Source: Embiotoca jacksoni (Eukaryota > Chordata > Actinopteri > Embiotocidae). From it: 64,000 nucleotides of DNA. The stretch is from NCBI GenBank assembly GCA_022577435.1, contig JAKOON010000028.1:3214501-3278500 (forward strand), written 5' to 3'. The notes beneath the pieces were generated by a model. That model worked only from the letters and a program-made list of their open reading frames with translations, was not told the DNA's origin and searched no databases. Position 1 is the stretch's first letter; every line of letters starts with the position of its first letter. Positions 13,521 through 26,414 of this stretch are shown piece after piece. The position numbers were made by a program, and so were the translations under genes.

Positions 13521-14159
13521 TTTAGAAGATTTACATGAGAAAATTTAGTTTGAGAGATGACAAACTGAAGGGCAAAACATGAACTAAGTGAGTGATTGCT
13601 GATTGACTTCACCAGTGGGCTGATTGGGAAACTGGGAGCAGGTGAGGTGGGTGTGGTCGGCAAAGAGAGACGCAGGAAGAGGAACTGGCATGGCGATAAA
13701 CAGAGCGGGGACCTCCCATGGATGGAGGTCGTGACACAAGAAATATTCAACTGATAACGTTTCAATGAGCATCTGTTGACATAAGCATCATGGATTTAGC
13801 TCCAAAGCCAAACACCACAGCCAATAAATGGCTCCTCTTCATCATAAGAGGAATTAGTATTAACGTACTAAGTGGCATAAAATGAGCAAAAAAAGACAAT
13901 TAAATTGTTTATTGGAGTTATTTTCATGTACTATTAATAGTCAACTTAAATTCCCTTATTGTTACAGCCCTAGTTAAAAAAAAAAATCAAACTCCAATGT
14001 TAAGGTGTTTTTGCAGCTTCATGGCGTATCCATTCAGTTATTTCAACAAAAGAAGGCACTCGTCTCGTAGTAAACTATTTAATCGCCCTGTAATGCCGTC
14101 TTATTTAAATAAGGATCATTAGCTTGCTTTTTTTTTTTTTTTAAATCCTTGTAAACACA

Positions 14160-14400
14160 GAGCAGCAGAGGAAAAGATGGATGATGTAACTGTAATGACC
14201 CCCCCCATGGCGGCTTACATTTCCTCCCCCCCGGTGGCGTCCATATGCCGGCAGCCACCAGCCAGGTGTGTTATCGAGCTCACAGCGTCACCTGAAGCAG
14301 CTCCCGCAGCAGGTGGAGCAACGCCTCACACCCCTGCAGTCATTCATGGAGCTCCAGGTCACGAGACGAGACTGAGATAAATAAAAACTCTCTTATTTTT
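14160..14400 (+). other. GC-rich island with a 67-codon frame, coding status doubtful
   Basis: A frame from 14177 to 14380 starts in a fair context (aaaagATGG) and encodes a proline- and alanine-rich 67-residue peptide with no known motif. Base composition is clearly richer in G and C than the flanks. No splice sites, polyA signal or homologue could be assigned. It may equally be a regulatory element. Confidence 0.15.
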
Positions 14401-15544
14401 AACTTCTCTTCTCCTTCAGGAGGTTTTCTGACCAGATAACCTTTTTTTTTATTTTGAATTGCCTATTGCACCTTGAAGCTGCCCGGCACAACTGCACCGA
14501 GGATGTGTGTAGATTTAAGCGCTCTGCTAGAGGGCATCTCGACCCTGGCTAAAAAAAAGTAAATGCACTATTCTCTATTACAGGTCCCCCCAACCACCAC
14601 CCTCCATCTTCTCCTTTTCCTTTTAGCCCGTGGCAGATTTTCCCGTTTTGAACTTGAGCTCGTCTCCAGTTTGATTTTATTGGATATTTCAGGTCTTGTG
14701 CAGCTAATTCACCCAAAATATCTATGGCGGGAGCTTTTCCCAGGCTCCCGCCAGCCCGCCTGCCCTCTCACATGTAAGCCAGGTTTTTAAAAATCAATGC
14801 ACGTAAAACACTAAAAGGGGATGATTACCTCCCACAAGGTGTGGTGAAAACTGCATGGCATCACGCCTGTGTTTGACCTGGATTTGACGCCGGTGCCACC
14901 AAATATGAGGCTTTTCTCTGCAGACTCAGAGATAAAAACAATCTCATCCAGACATAAAAGGTAAGGTGATTAAAATCTTTCACCGTCTGTCTCATATTTT
15001 TTCACTTCTGCAATCAAGACAGCGTGTTGTGACTTAATAAAGAAGATCTGAAGCTCCTTCAGGCCATCAGCTGCTCATTCTGCATGCTACATTAATCACG
15101 TTGTCATTTTCTATCTCAACAACACAAGACTAAAGGACATCATCAGACATCCCTGTCATCTGTAACTACGTGTTCCAACCATATAGAAATGTAGAATACT
15201 TTGTGTTTTCATGGCTGCTGCATTTTCTTGTAAAGAAAATACTCCAGATTTCCTTTTCAAAAAATTTAAGATCCCACTAGAATTAAAAATAAAGACCTGT
15301 GGGTTTGATGCGCAGCGTGAAATTGCAGTGATTGGCTTATTTGTGGGCTGCTGCTAATAATTATATTTTTAAGCAAGTGCACCTGAATATGTAACTCGCA
15401 GAGTAACTGTGAGACTGAACATGTGTTTGATGTCTGCAAAACGCAGGGGCGAGGTGTTTTAACCTTTGAACAGAGTCGGCCTTTGAAGGAGGAGCTGTGA
15501 GGTCAAACCTCACGGAAAGACAAGAACTGGTACTGATGTGTGAT

Positions 15545-16350
15545 GAAGGTTGACTCAAATACTGGACACAGACGTGGACCTCAGAGATAAAGGTATTTAC
15601 TCAGGCTTCTTATTAGTGAGGAGGAGGGCTGAGCCGGTGGAGTTGAGCGGCCGCGGAGAAAAGGCTGACTGCTGGCGTAGGCTTGAAGGAGGAGCCGGTG
15701 AGTTGAGGCTGACGAGGCGGACAGAGTGAGAGGCTGAGCTGCAGACTGATGACAGGTGAAGGCTGAGGGAAGAGGTCGGTGTAGCGAGCAGGCAGGCTGG
15801 AGCGGTGAGCGGGCCAGGCGGCAGGCGACGACAGGGAGAAAAACAGGAGAGAAGCTGGGGTCAGAGTACACAATTTTATGTCTTTTACGATGGTAACTTT
15901 GTCAGATTAGACAATCAGAGTGACATCAATTTGTGCCGCGTCTTTGTCGGGAGACTGGCAACACTACAAGTACGACCAGGAGCAATCATTGTTCACGTTC
16001 ACGAGTGGTTCAAGAAGTGTTCAGTCATTGCCACAGATGCTAACAGTCCTTTTGCCATGTTTTTTAATGCATGCCAGAGAGGACTCTGTCGAGCTATTGG
16101 TCGACACGAAGGAACACGTAGGAAATGTCAAAATGAGACAGGTAAAACTGAAAAAAAGATTCTGATATGCAAGACTTTTTGTTCGAGTGTCGTGCCGAGT
16201 CCAAGACACCGCGTCGCTGTTCTTCAGTCATGTCACACTACAAAGCCCGTTTGTGGTACGCTACGTTCATATTCTGGCCCCACACGAAAGATTTGTCGGC
16301 AATGACTAAGTATGGTTGTTTTAGCCCGACGTAAAGGCAAGGAACACGAG
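15545..16350. repeat. GC-rich 'ggctga' block and adjoining probable repeat sequence
   Basis: The part 15610-15840 is purine-rich with imperfect repeats of 'gaggctga' and 'ggagccggtgag'. The part 15870-16320 carries an open frame whose product I do not recognise, and it abuts a Tc1 remnant. The whole looks like nested mobile-element debris. No terminal repeats were identified. Confidence 0.3.
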
Positions 16351-16404
16351 GAACAAAGAACAAGATGGTGAAAAAGCTGATCATATAGATATACGAACTA
16401 GACG

Positions 16405-16633
16405 GATACAACCTGAAGCCTGGCCCTTAAAGAAATGGTTTTCCCAGTTTGGTGTGGAAGAACTGGCCCAGTCAGGGTCCTCACCTGAACCCCCGTCCGA
16501 GTCCTTTGGGGGAAACTGAACCACCAACCGCAAGTCAGATCTCATCACTCAGCATCAGTGCTGGACTTCACTGATGCTCTGAATGTGATCAAATCCCTGC
16601 AGCGAGGCTCCACATACTTTTGGTCATGTGGTG
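16405..16633 (+). mobile_element. Tc1/mariner remnant, 3' end
   Basis: The block has diverged transposase C-terminal coding sequence ('tttggtgtggaagaactggc', 'catcagtg' followed by 'actgatgctct') and ends with the terminal phrase 'acttttggtcatgtggtg' followed by TA. This terminus is that of a common fish Tc1-like family. The transposase frame is broken and the left end is missing. Confidence 0.65.
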
Positions 16634-16761
16634 TATATAGCTGGATAAATATTGTTGCTTCTTCATAATAAAATACTAAAGATATCAATGTACTAATCTA
16701 AAAATGGAAGCTAGGAGTGTGTGTGTGTAGGTGTGGATATTGCTTTCTCGCCATAACAAAA

Positions 16762-16763
<2 letters not shown>

Positions 16764-16806
<43 letters not shown>

Positions 16807-16823
16807 TGTCTGTCTGTCTGTCT
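16764..16823. repeat. (TG)n followed by (TGTC)n microsatellite
   Basis: About 20 TG units run into about five TGTC units. This compound repeat explains the Cys-Val frame here. Confidence 0.95.
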
Positions 16824-17123
16824 CAGAGAGAGTGACTCTGACAGCCCGTCTCACAGCTGGGATACCCGGTCCTCAGGAGTGCAGCGATCAAGCCATGGGG
16901 ACGCTGGTTATTTTGGGAACCACTGAGGAGGAAGTACTTATTTTCACAGCCATCCAACCCCCCACCCACCACACCAAATTCTCCTCTCCCACCTCCCCTC
17001 CTGCCCCCTTTGCTGTCTGACAGCTCCCTCTGTTAATTTGCACAACCTCAATTAGCCCTCAAGCGGGGAGAATAAAGGAGGTGGTCAGACAAAAATCCTT
17101 AAAAGGGTCTATTCGGCACAGAC

Positions 17124-17126
<3 letters not shown>

Positions 17127-17170
<44 letters not shown>

Positions 17171-17196
17171 GCGTGTGCGTGTGTGTGTGTGTGTGT
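17127..17196. repeat. (GT)n microsatellite with GC interruptions
   Basis: About 35 GT units, with three GC units near the 3' side. Confidence 0.95.
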
Positions 17197-17345
17197 AAAA
17201 ATACATCTAAGACTGAACATGTGTTTGATGTTTTGGACCATGCAGCAGCGAGGCGGTTAAGACCTCTGCACAGGGAACACGTCTTTGAAAGGAGAGCTGT
17301 GATGTCAAACGCCACTTTTTGCTGAATAAATGAAACATTGGATAG

Positions 17346-17440
17346 GATATATATTTATATTTATATTTATATTTATATTTATATTTATATTTATATTTAT
17401 ATTTATATTTATATGTATATGTATATTTATATATATATAT
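17346..17440. repeat. (TTTATA)n hexanucleotide array
   Basis: About twelve tandem copies of TTTATA, drifting into TATG/TATA units at the right end. Confidence 0.95.
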
Positions 17441-17979
17441 GACACGCTGCCGGGATGTATTTATTGCCTGCAGACAGAGAAATAGTCTTTTCCTGTGGAG
17501 GAGATTTTACAGGTGAGTGGTGGAAAAGCTGAGTCCCTTGTTGATTTCACTTATTAAGGAGTCAGGTCACAATTGGATTTTCATTATCACAGGTGTGACA
17601 TATACAATGTGCAAATTGGTGCGAGACTCAACATTACAAACTCTATTTTTGTACTGAGGGGATACTCTGATAATTTATGTGGTTGACTGCAATTCTAAAC
17701 ACTAAAAGGAGTTTAAATATTACACTTTTTGTGTTATTTTTAGTCCTAAATGTAGACATTTTTGGAGTCTCTCCTTTAAATGTAAGAGATTTCTTGGAGG
17801 ACAGGACTGGCAGTATTTTATGTTTTGTTTTTCTTAACAAATTCCATGAAAACCCAATACTGCTTGATTGTAAAGTGTACCTTGTACATGAGCCTGTTTC
17901 CATGTATTGGACTTTGCTTTTTCCTCATTGCCTGGACTTGAATCCACTGAACTCCAAAAACAAGTTTGTCTTTTGCTTT

Positions 17980-18590
17980 GTGGTGCATCATCCTGCTGGA
18001 AGAAGCCATTAGAAGATGGTAAACTGTGGCCATTAAGGGATGCACAGGGTCAGCAACAGTACTCAGACATTCAAACCATGATTGTTGGTATTAAGGATCC
18101 CAAATTGTGCAAGAAACGTTCCCCCTCAGTGTTCGTTTGGCTCCATGGATTCATGCTGTTCATTCTGACTGACGGCAGAAATGGAGATTCATCAGACCAG
18201 GCTGTGTTGTTTCCATCTTCAGCTGTCCAGTTTTGGTGAGACTGTGCACAATGCAGCCTCACATTTCTGTTCTTGGCTGACAAGAGTCAAACCTCTCCAG
18301 GATGCTGTAAAAAAAAAAAAGAAAAAAAAAAAGAGTGGTTATCTGAGCTACTGTATAGCTTTTGTCTCCGCTTGAATAAGTCTGGCTGTTCTCCTCTAAC
18401 CTCTCTCATCCACAGAACTGGATGTGTTTTGTTTGTCGCTCCACTCTTGAAAGGGAAGACAGTTGTGGTAAAAATCAATGAGATCCAACAATCATGGCAC
18501 AATTAAAGTCTGATGTTTGATGTGAACATTAACTGAAGCTCCTGACCTGAATCTGCCGGACTTCGTGCACTGGTGTTCCTAATAAAGTGC
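17980..18590 (-). mobile_element. Tc1/mariner-type transposon remnant, minus strand
   Basis: Read on the minus strand, the block encodes pieces of a Tc1-type transposase. One piece has NWTAEDG and WSDESPF, matching the family's WSDES signature that carries the first catalytic Asp; another has MASSSRMMHHKA. The + strand phrase 'gtgttcctaataaagtg' near 18572-18588 is the outer terminus. An A-rich insertion (18308-18332) and frame breaks show that it is dead. Confidence 0.65.
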
Positions 18591-18689
18591 TCAGACATGC
18601 ATGCACTTAACATCTGATTAACGCACACACAAACCAGACATCATTAAACACGAGTGACTGACAACTTGCCAGAGTATTACATAAGTCTT

Positions 18690-18765
18690 CTTTTTTTTTT
18701 TGCTTTGTGCCTCTATATGAAGCTGTTTTTACTGACAACACTTTGTGTTGCAACATGGGAGCAAA

Positions 18766-18799
<34 letters not shown>

Positions 18800-18948
18800 G
18801 AATATAAATGAACCTTAACTGGAGCTTTTTTCTGTCATGTTTTGCTCCCATGTTGCAACACAAAGTGTTGTCAGTAAAAACAGCTTCATATAGAGGCACT
18901 AAGCAAAAAAAAAAAAAAAAAAAGCTCCAGTTAAGGTTCATTTATATT
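18690..18948. repeat. Two interlocked inverted repeats around a (TA)n core
   Basis: Arm A (18702-18766) and its inverse A' (18840-18904) are 65 bp long with about one mismatch. Arm B (18801-18832) and its inverse B' (18917-18948) are 32 bp and perfect. The order is A, (TA)n, B, A', poly-A, B', so the two hairpins compete. Poly-T before A and poly-A after A' extend the pairing. It may be a MITE or a replication-slippage product. Confidence 0.85.
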
Positions 18949-18990
18949 TATATTTATATTTATTCTCTGAAAAAGGCAGAGTGGAGGATG

Positions 18991-18992
18991 GT

Positions 18993-19040
<48 letters not shown>
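18991..19040. repeat. (GT)n microsatellite
   Basis: Nearly perfect GT repeat of about 24 units. A second short GT/GC run lies at about 19170-19194. Confidence 0.95.
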
Positions 19041-19199
19041 TGGGGGAGGACACACTGTGGCGGAGATGAAGATAGAGGTTGATGTTTTTGTGATGGGGGC
19101 ATTAGGAGCCATCTGTGACCTTGCTCTGTGAAGAAAGCCCACAGCTCTGGATTTCAGTGAGATTGTAAGCGTGCGTGCGTGTGTGTGTGTGTAGAATTT

Positions 19200-22100
19200 G
19201 TTTGTATTTGTGTGTTTGGTGGGTGTTTGCCTTCAACACATTCACAGCAAAGCTCATCTGACAGCATGGGAACAGTATGGGGACGGTTTATCACCACAAA
19301 CTACCCCTCCATTTTCCTTTCCTCTGTCTTTTCCTTTTCCTGTCCCATATTTTACACTTTTCTATATTTTATTTGCAGTCTATGAATATATTTTGGTTGT
19401 TTTGAGTAGCAAAAATCATCTCAATATAGTTTTGCATCTCATCTCTTAAGCTTCTCTTTGCAGCTCTACCAATTACAGATTATTTGTGTCTGTGCCTTTA
19501 AGGCTCAATAATATCACTGACCCTCTCTTCTGATTGGTTGACTCTTTTCTGAGTTTAAGCCAATCACAGGTGTTCTTCTGTCTTGTAGCTTGCTGGCTCC
19601 ACAACAAAAATGACGGCTCTGTGTTATCTTCCACATTAAAGGTTGGACATTGGGCGGTGCTGAGGGAGGACATGTGACATCAGCATAAGTTTGTGGCATC
19701 ACAAAGTTCAAACGGCGCATTTGCCGGTATGTGTTTATTTTTCTGTGGGCTGAGCGTTCTTACACTTGAGTGACATTTAAAAACCTTGATATGAACTCAT
19801 GTCCACTTGTGGCCCCTATTCAGAGGCCCAAAGTCCAAAATATATAATTCTGTGCAACTTAATTCATTTTTTTCTGCTCCAGTTCTCATTAAGTGATCTC
19901 ATCTCAAGGACTTATCCTGCAGGTATAAACAATAAAACTGGAGGTTTTCTAGTTGACATCAGTGATCATTTCTACTAATTGAGAAGCTGTCATTAAAAAA
20001 TATACAGAATGCAAAATACATGCAGACTTGTGATTTTACATATCGGTCAAAACCAAGTGAGTTTTTTTTTTTTTTTATCAAAACTGCAGCACGTGATGCA
20101 TTTTAAATATCCCTATAACCCATTTTATAAATCCAACAGGGTTCACCTTATCTTCCCTTTCTGCTGCTTGACTTTTGTGTCTTACTCTTTTCATGTCCTG
20201 CCTTCAGTTTTCTCTCCCCTGCTTTCTCTTTTTTCTGTCAGCTTCCCTTTCTTTGAAGCTCATCTTCTCTGTGTATCTTTTGTCTCTTTCTTTTCTTATT
20301 TTTCCCCCCAACAACCCATTTTCATGAAACCGTATCTGACAGCAAAGGCATAAAAACTCGCCTCACCTGTTTTTGCCTCTCATTTTTCTCTGCTCTCCTG
20401 TGAGCTGCGAGAATTGAAACAGAATGAGTCACAGAGCAGAAATCCTAACAGAAAGATAAAGAAAAAGACACAAAAAAGAAATCACTCAGCTTCCACTTTG
20501 CTTGCGTAGCTGACACTCTCCTGCCATCTGCCTGGTGACTCTTCTTTTTTTTTTTTTTCTATTCTTAAATATTTTATTTTGCTGTGTTGTTTGACACAGT
20601 GGATCCCAAATGCTTTTAATGTCAGAATCCCTCCTCCGACACCTGATGCTCTGAAGATGATCTCAGATGAGGCTTTTTCATCTCAATTTTCAGGCACCTA
20701 AAATAAAACTATAAAACACACAGAAAATTTATATTTCACATGTTTCTAAGGGTACATCCCCCAAGAAAAGAGAGATTTGGAGATATAACAAGTGGTATGG
20801 TGAATAATGTCACAATATAAAAGAGAATAAATTTACAAAAACACGAAAGAGCCCCATAAAGTTTGTAAAATATCCATCGGGCCCTTTTTTCATGATAGAA
20901 CTCAGACCAAACCCAGACAGAAGAGACAATGTGACACTTTACATGATGCATTTATTTGCCCTGGCTGTGAGTGCAGCTGCAGCTCCTCTTCCTGGGTGTT
21001 TGTGTTGAGGCTGGTTGATATGCTCAGACTACAGCTGCATCTGTGGGTAAATCTGTGATATGCCCTACAATGTACTCTATACGGTAATGATGCTTTATTG
21101 CTCCTACACAATTAACATTGGCTGAGAAAGCATTGTTTAGCCACACAGGATTAAAATCCCCTGTGCATTTGTCAGATATAACAGAGACATGGTGCAGTCA
21201 AAAAGTTTAGATTTGTAGATTTCATGATTAAGTATTCAAAGTAACATTTTTGTGACCACTTTTTCAGGTGCCTCAGCAATTACATGCATCTGAAACTTGA
21301 GCAGAGAGTGCACATTAAATTTGATCTAATATTCTTTTGGGGAAGAGAAAAAAGAGGTAAGAGCCAAATCTGGCGGGAACAAATGTCCATTAAGGGTCTC
21401 TTCCACCTGAAATGGTCCGGTGTTATGGCATAATACTGTTGAGCCTTTTACTGTCGATCAGACAGAATGTAAAAGTTTGTTGCGAGGGAATGCTGGGAAA
21501 GTCAATGAATTAGTTTTGTAGTTTTCGTTCTGCCTGACAGTGACCCCTCGACCTCATAAACATTATGACTATCATGGCTGACATGCATTTCAACCAGTCA
21601 GCCTCTGTGACTGATATAAGAAGGATGAACCGGCTCAGCAGCAGAAATGCTGGTTGTCAGACAGCTGGAACTGAACTGAAATGCACTCGGGGCAACTTAA
21701 AAGAGAAGTGTGGCGTGTTGTTTTTTTGTCACAGCATCCTGGGGAACAACATAAAAACCCCTATAAATAGTGACAGTAGACACCCACTGAATACAAAATT
21801 TAAACATGCAAAATCTGGGGCAACTTGCTTCTTAACAAGCTGAGATGGAAATGTTTGACTGACACTGAATTCACTGCAGCTATGGAAGAATTAAAAGGAT
21901 GCAAATGAAGGAGGAGAGATTCTGGGAATTACAATGTTGTACACAGTTTAAAAGGCAACCCTGGATCATTGTAATGGATGGACACATCAGACGCAGCGGT
22001 GCAGCTTTGTTCAATAGATGATCCTGGCTCTGCTGTCTCTGAAGAGCCGAGTTCAGGCAGCGACAAGCCCCGAACACTGTGACCAACGACAGATGTGCAG

Positions 22101-22430
22101 CTCTCTCAGGTGACTTCTTGTCCAGTGAGACTGTGATTATTTGGGAGAAAAACCTCAGAATTGTCTGGGTCACCTGTAAACCGGGTGACAGAGGACCGAC
22201 GCGAATGGATCGAATTTGCACAAAAGTCAACTGCATAATTTTCAATTTTCATGTAGTATTTTGTCTGAATAAAAACGTGTTATTTCAGCGGTGGTTGCGT
22301 CGAAGCTCTGCCGAGCTATCGGTGTCGGTGCATTCCAACGAGGAGCACCAGCATCGAGATTCTTCTTCACTCCAGGGCTGCCCATGGGTAAAAGGTGACA
22401 CCGTGCCACGATGTGGGTGGTAGATGTTTC
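19200..22430. other. Non-coding stretch, no gene recognised
   Basis: Both strands were read. Frames are up to about 120 codons but carry no motif and have no matching splice structure. A pyrimidine-rich tract at 20140-20310 explains one Ser/Phe-rich frame. Confidence 0.5.
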
Positions 22431-22452
22431 TGTGTGTGTGTGTGTGTGTGTG
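22431..22452. repeat. (TG)n microsatellite
   Basis: Eleven TG units. Confidence 0.9.
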
Positions 22453-22704
22453 CGGGGGTGTGTGAAACTAGGACTGTAACAGAGAGAATAGCAACTAAAG
22501 AGCTGTAAAATAGCACAGAGCAGAGAAAATCGTGGACCTTATTTATAACCCAGTGGTTCCCAAAGTGGGTGAACAGGCCAAAGGTGAATTTAGCTTTTGG
22601 ATTTACATGAATTTTTGTGTTACATTTTCAAACACAGCAAAAAAATAACAATAAATATTTTTTTTTAAAAATCCCTCTAGAAATAACTATTCAATATATC
22701 TATC

Positions 22705-23165
22705 AACCATAGACTGTATATAAAAAAGAACGTAGTCTCTAGATCTGGAAAGTGAAGCCAATGCCTTAAAGTGCAATACCACCAGGGGGCCAGCTCCAAA
22801 AAATCTCTGATTCTGTAGACTTCCATTAAAAAAGTGTTAACTTCTCTCATGAAATACATAGTCAATACCTTTCTTTCCTCTAGTCATGATGGTGTCATTT
22901 GCTAAGTTTACTCCTTCTGATTATTTTACTGGTGTTCCCTCTGAAAATAATGATAGCATCAGTTAAATATAAGGCCTCAAACAGAGCTATGTTTAAGGGT
23001 GTGTCTGTTTGATTGACATGCCTTGGTGCAGTCAGGTTTCAGGTATAGGTGGGCGTGGCATACTGTCCTCAGGTTCTTGGTCAGATCCAGCCCCTTGCTC
23101 CTCTTTGGCTTGTCCAAATATGGTCATTTCTAGCTCCAAAAATCCAAGATGGCGACAGGCAAAAC
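22705..23165 (+). repeat. Fish interspersed repeat ('catagactgtatataaa' type)
   Basis: It starts with 'accatagactgtatataaa', includes 'agtgaagccaatgcc' and ends with 'ccaagatggcgacaggcaa'. I recognise these as the two ends of a high-copy fish repeat of uncertain class. A fragment of what looks like the same family lies at 7325-7455. Confidence 0.5.
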
Positions 23166-23369
23166 ACCAAACAAACATGCAAACTAATATTTCACTGATG
23201 CCTTACATTATACAGACAGCATTCATTAGAACAAACTTGAACTATAACTTAGTTTAAAGCACATCATACAGTAATTTCTTTCAACTTAAATTATTATGTA
23301 ATGTAGGGCAACATATAGTCCAACATACTTTAAGAATTGGCCAGTATAACATAATTTGTTTGCTAATTG

Positions 23370-23496
23370 TGGCACAATGGTGCAGAACTTAGCATTGTCG
23401 CCTCACAGCAAAAAGGTTCCGGGTTTGAATCCGGGCCTGGGCCTTTCTGTACGGACCCTGTTGAGGATAAAGCGGGTATAGATAATGGATGGATAA
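23370..23496 (+). mobile_element. tRNA-like SINE, internally deleted copy
   Basis: The head has an A-box-like 'atggtgcagaactta' and a B-box-like GGTTTGAATCC. The copy jumps from 'gcctttctgtacgga' directly to the tail 'ggataaagcgggtataga', followed by the TGGA-type end. About 230 bp present in the full copy at 50803-51177 are missing. Confidence 0.65.
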
Positions 23497-23499
23497 CAT

Positions 23500-26200
23500 A
23501 ATTTAATATGCAGTTTCAAATAAGAGAAGGCACATTTCGTTGCCACTACCTGCCCTTTTCAAGCAGTTTCTGTGGTAACAACATGCAAATTGATTGGATA
23601 AACACAAACTGAGTATATTTGAATGAAAAGATACCAATAATGGAGTAAAGATTTTTTTTTTTTTTAATCTCCCTTTGCTCAGCTCAATACAACAGACATT
23701 ATCAAATGATCTCAATTACATCTTTGACAACATGACAAGGGTTTTAGAAGGCTGCAGTATAATCTACAGATTGGTCTAAGCTCGTGGACATCTGGGCTCG
23801 CAGACACACACCATTCACGCCACAGCTCTCCGTTCATTATGCAACACTAATCTGATGCCGGTGCTCAATAGCAGCCATTGTGTGGCAGAGCTGCTGCTGA
23901 GTTAAGCGGCGCTGTGGAAATCCCTGGACTGCAGGCAAAACCAGTTAAACCGTACCGTGAATCGAAACTCAGGAAAAAGCTGGTAAATGAAAGTAACGGA
24001 AAGCACAATATTTCCTTCTGAGATCTAGTGGGAGTGGAGGTATAAAGAAGCACCAAATACAGATACTCAAGTACACAGAATAAGCTTTACTAAACTAGCC
24101 AAATAAAGGAAGAATACCTTTATCAGGATAAACTTTTCAATTATGGCATGTATTTTTTTGCAGTTTAGTCAACAATTAAATAGAAAATTAGGATTAATTG
24201 TCCATACCATAGTGATGTCAGAGGGTAAATGGTGATGTCTTGTAATCCCATGTGACATTTTATTTGTTAACACTGAGTTATGGTCTAATAAAATGTGCTA
24301 TATGATTGAAATAAACTTGCTTTGTCCATGTTAAACGCACTGTTTAGTGTTTGTTTGTGTGAAATCAAATGTGAAACAGTAATATATTTCTTATGTAAAC
24401 AAAACCTTTCTAGTATGTTTCCTTTTTGTAAAGATTTTGGTTCGATTTAAGAAGTGGGACAAAAATTATGGATGTTTTGGTCTCTTTTCTTTTCTTTCCT
24501 CTTTTTGTGCACATATACCTTAAAATGCAATTTGTTTAAAGCTTTCACCACTTCTCTCCATGATTCTTCGGTCTCTGGGATGCAGCAGATGTCAGATCTG
24601 GGCCAAACCGCAGCAGGAAACAAATCTGAAATGTTTATATCATCACACTTTGAGCTTCATTTAACTTCTGTCTCCTGCATTAAAAAAATAAATGTCAACC
24701 ACCGCACATTAATAGTTTTTGTGAAATAACTAATATGGCCCCTATCGCCCTCTATTGGACGTAAATGACTCGACAGGGCCTGAAATCATCTTTGGATTTT
24801 GGGTTATTCGAACTTTGGCACACTTACCTGCCTCTGAGTCAACAGCTGAGGGTTTTATTTTAGGTTTGCATGCAGCTCCATAAATATACAGCAGCTCAGT
24901 GATGAGCAACCTGTTGGTCATAAAGGATATTTTCTGTGAATTTCTGCTATTTTTGGCAAAATATTGGATACTTTCAATTCTTTAGATCTTTTTAAAACAG
25001 ATGAAAAAAGAAGACAACACTTTGGTTTGGAAAAGTTGCAGTCGATGACCAATATTTTACATTTTATGACACCTGATTAAAATAAAGTATATATAATTTA
25101 GTTTAATTACAATTTGTTTTATATTTGCTGTTTATTATTGTTTATAGTTTGTTTTATTATTGCCTTGACAGCTGCGTACCAATCTGCAACTTAGATACCA
25201 AAATTATAGCAGTAGGAAGTACTTTGAAGCTGTTCAATTCACTTTTAAGACTATATTAGTAAAGATCTCACTGTTACAAGTGCATTTATATACTCATATG
25301 CACTTACTGAGCTCTCTATTAGGAATTCCTGAGCTATCCAATACAATCCAAAACAAAAGTGCTGCCATAAATCCTAGTTTTTGTCAGAGGTGATGTTTCT
25401 TTATTATTGAGGTCACAAGTGGGTTTTTTGTATTGAAAGGTGTTCCTAATATTTTGTTCATTCCATTAACATTAACACATAAAGATAAAGTAGAAGTATC
25501 CCTTTTTTTGACAAGCACAGCTGTTGTTCTGGATTCATTAGATTACACAGGTGTTCCTAATAAAGTGCTTTGTGTGTAGCTGCTATTGTACAGACAGCAT
25601 GTGGAAGAAGTACACACATCTTTTACTTAATTGCTAATAAAGCAGTGAAAAAAATAAACATGCACCTAAAGCATGAAGTGAAACTGATTGGGGTCTGGGC
25701 CCTCCAAACGTTTCCTAGACAAACCACAGGGGTCAGGAGGTGATTAATAAGAAGAAAGAAAAAAGTTTAGCTGCTTGCCAAAGGTTGATAATGTGAGATC
25801 ATGTTCACAAAAAGTGACTTGTGCAGCTACACTTGTCAAATTAAGGCAGTGCAATTAAAAGTACAGTATTTTCCTCTGAAAAGTAGCAGAGATTAATAAA
25901 GAAACATAAACTAAGGTACATTGATGAAGTAAATACGCGAAATTACTTTCCACCAACGTGTAGCCTTATATACTGTACCTTGTATAGAGCTTGCTTCACC
26001 ACTGACAGATTATTACACCTCTCACTTTTTGACCTTGCAACATGAGTTTACAGGAACTCTTGAAGGCGGTACACATACTTTAATGCCACATTCCAGGTGA
26101 AACGAGAAATCTACCTGTAAACTGATCAGGTTTTTTTTTTTAAAAAACTACATAAAAATGTCTGCGATAATCATTGTAATGAAAACATCTTGTGAACGGC
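23500..26200. other. Non-coding stretch upstream of exoc3l4
   Basis: AT-rich with no recognised exon. Transposon-terminus-like phrases 'aggtgttcctaatattttgt' (about 25439) and 'aggtgttcctaataaagtgc' (about 25549) mark small DNA-transposon fragments within 25400-25580. Confidence 0.5.
25400..25580. mobile_element. Small DNA-transposon terminal fragments
   Basis: Two copies of 'aggtgttcctaat' in the same orientation lie about 110 bp apart, one continuing as 'aaagtgc', like the terminus seen at 18572-18588. No coding sequence remains. Confidence 0.4.
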
Positions 26201-26414
26201 TGTGACCGATACTTCCCCTTTTCAGTTTATGTCTGTTTAATCATTAACTGTTTCTTCAGACCCAGCTGAAGCAGGAAGGTTGACTTTGTAGTCTCCGTGT
26301 TCCTGGAGAAAATTGTTAAATGTTGTTTTAACCTTTTCTTTCTGAGCTTGACACGACAAGTGTCCCTGTTTATTTTATTTTTCTGCTAAACCGGATCGGC
26401 CAGGTGAAGACAGT

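Noticed and set aside
15805..16305. 166-codon + strand open frame
   Set aside because: No recognised motif, lies in probable repeat debris next to a Tc1 remnant, and has no splice or polyA support.
17340..17440. Tandem array considered as a CRISPR-like array
   Set aside because: The units are six bases with no spacers, so it is simple satellite DNA. No CRISPR array was seen anywhere, as expected in a vertebrate.
23370..23496. A tRNA gene
   Set aside because: The A- and B-box-like motifs are present, but no cloverleaf can be drawn and the sequence recurs elsewhere with a long body and TGGA tail, so it is a SINE.
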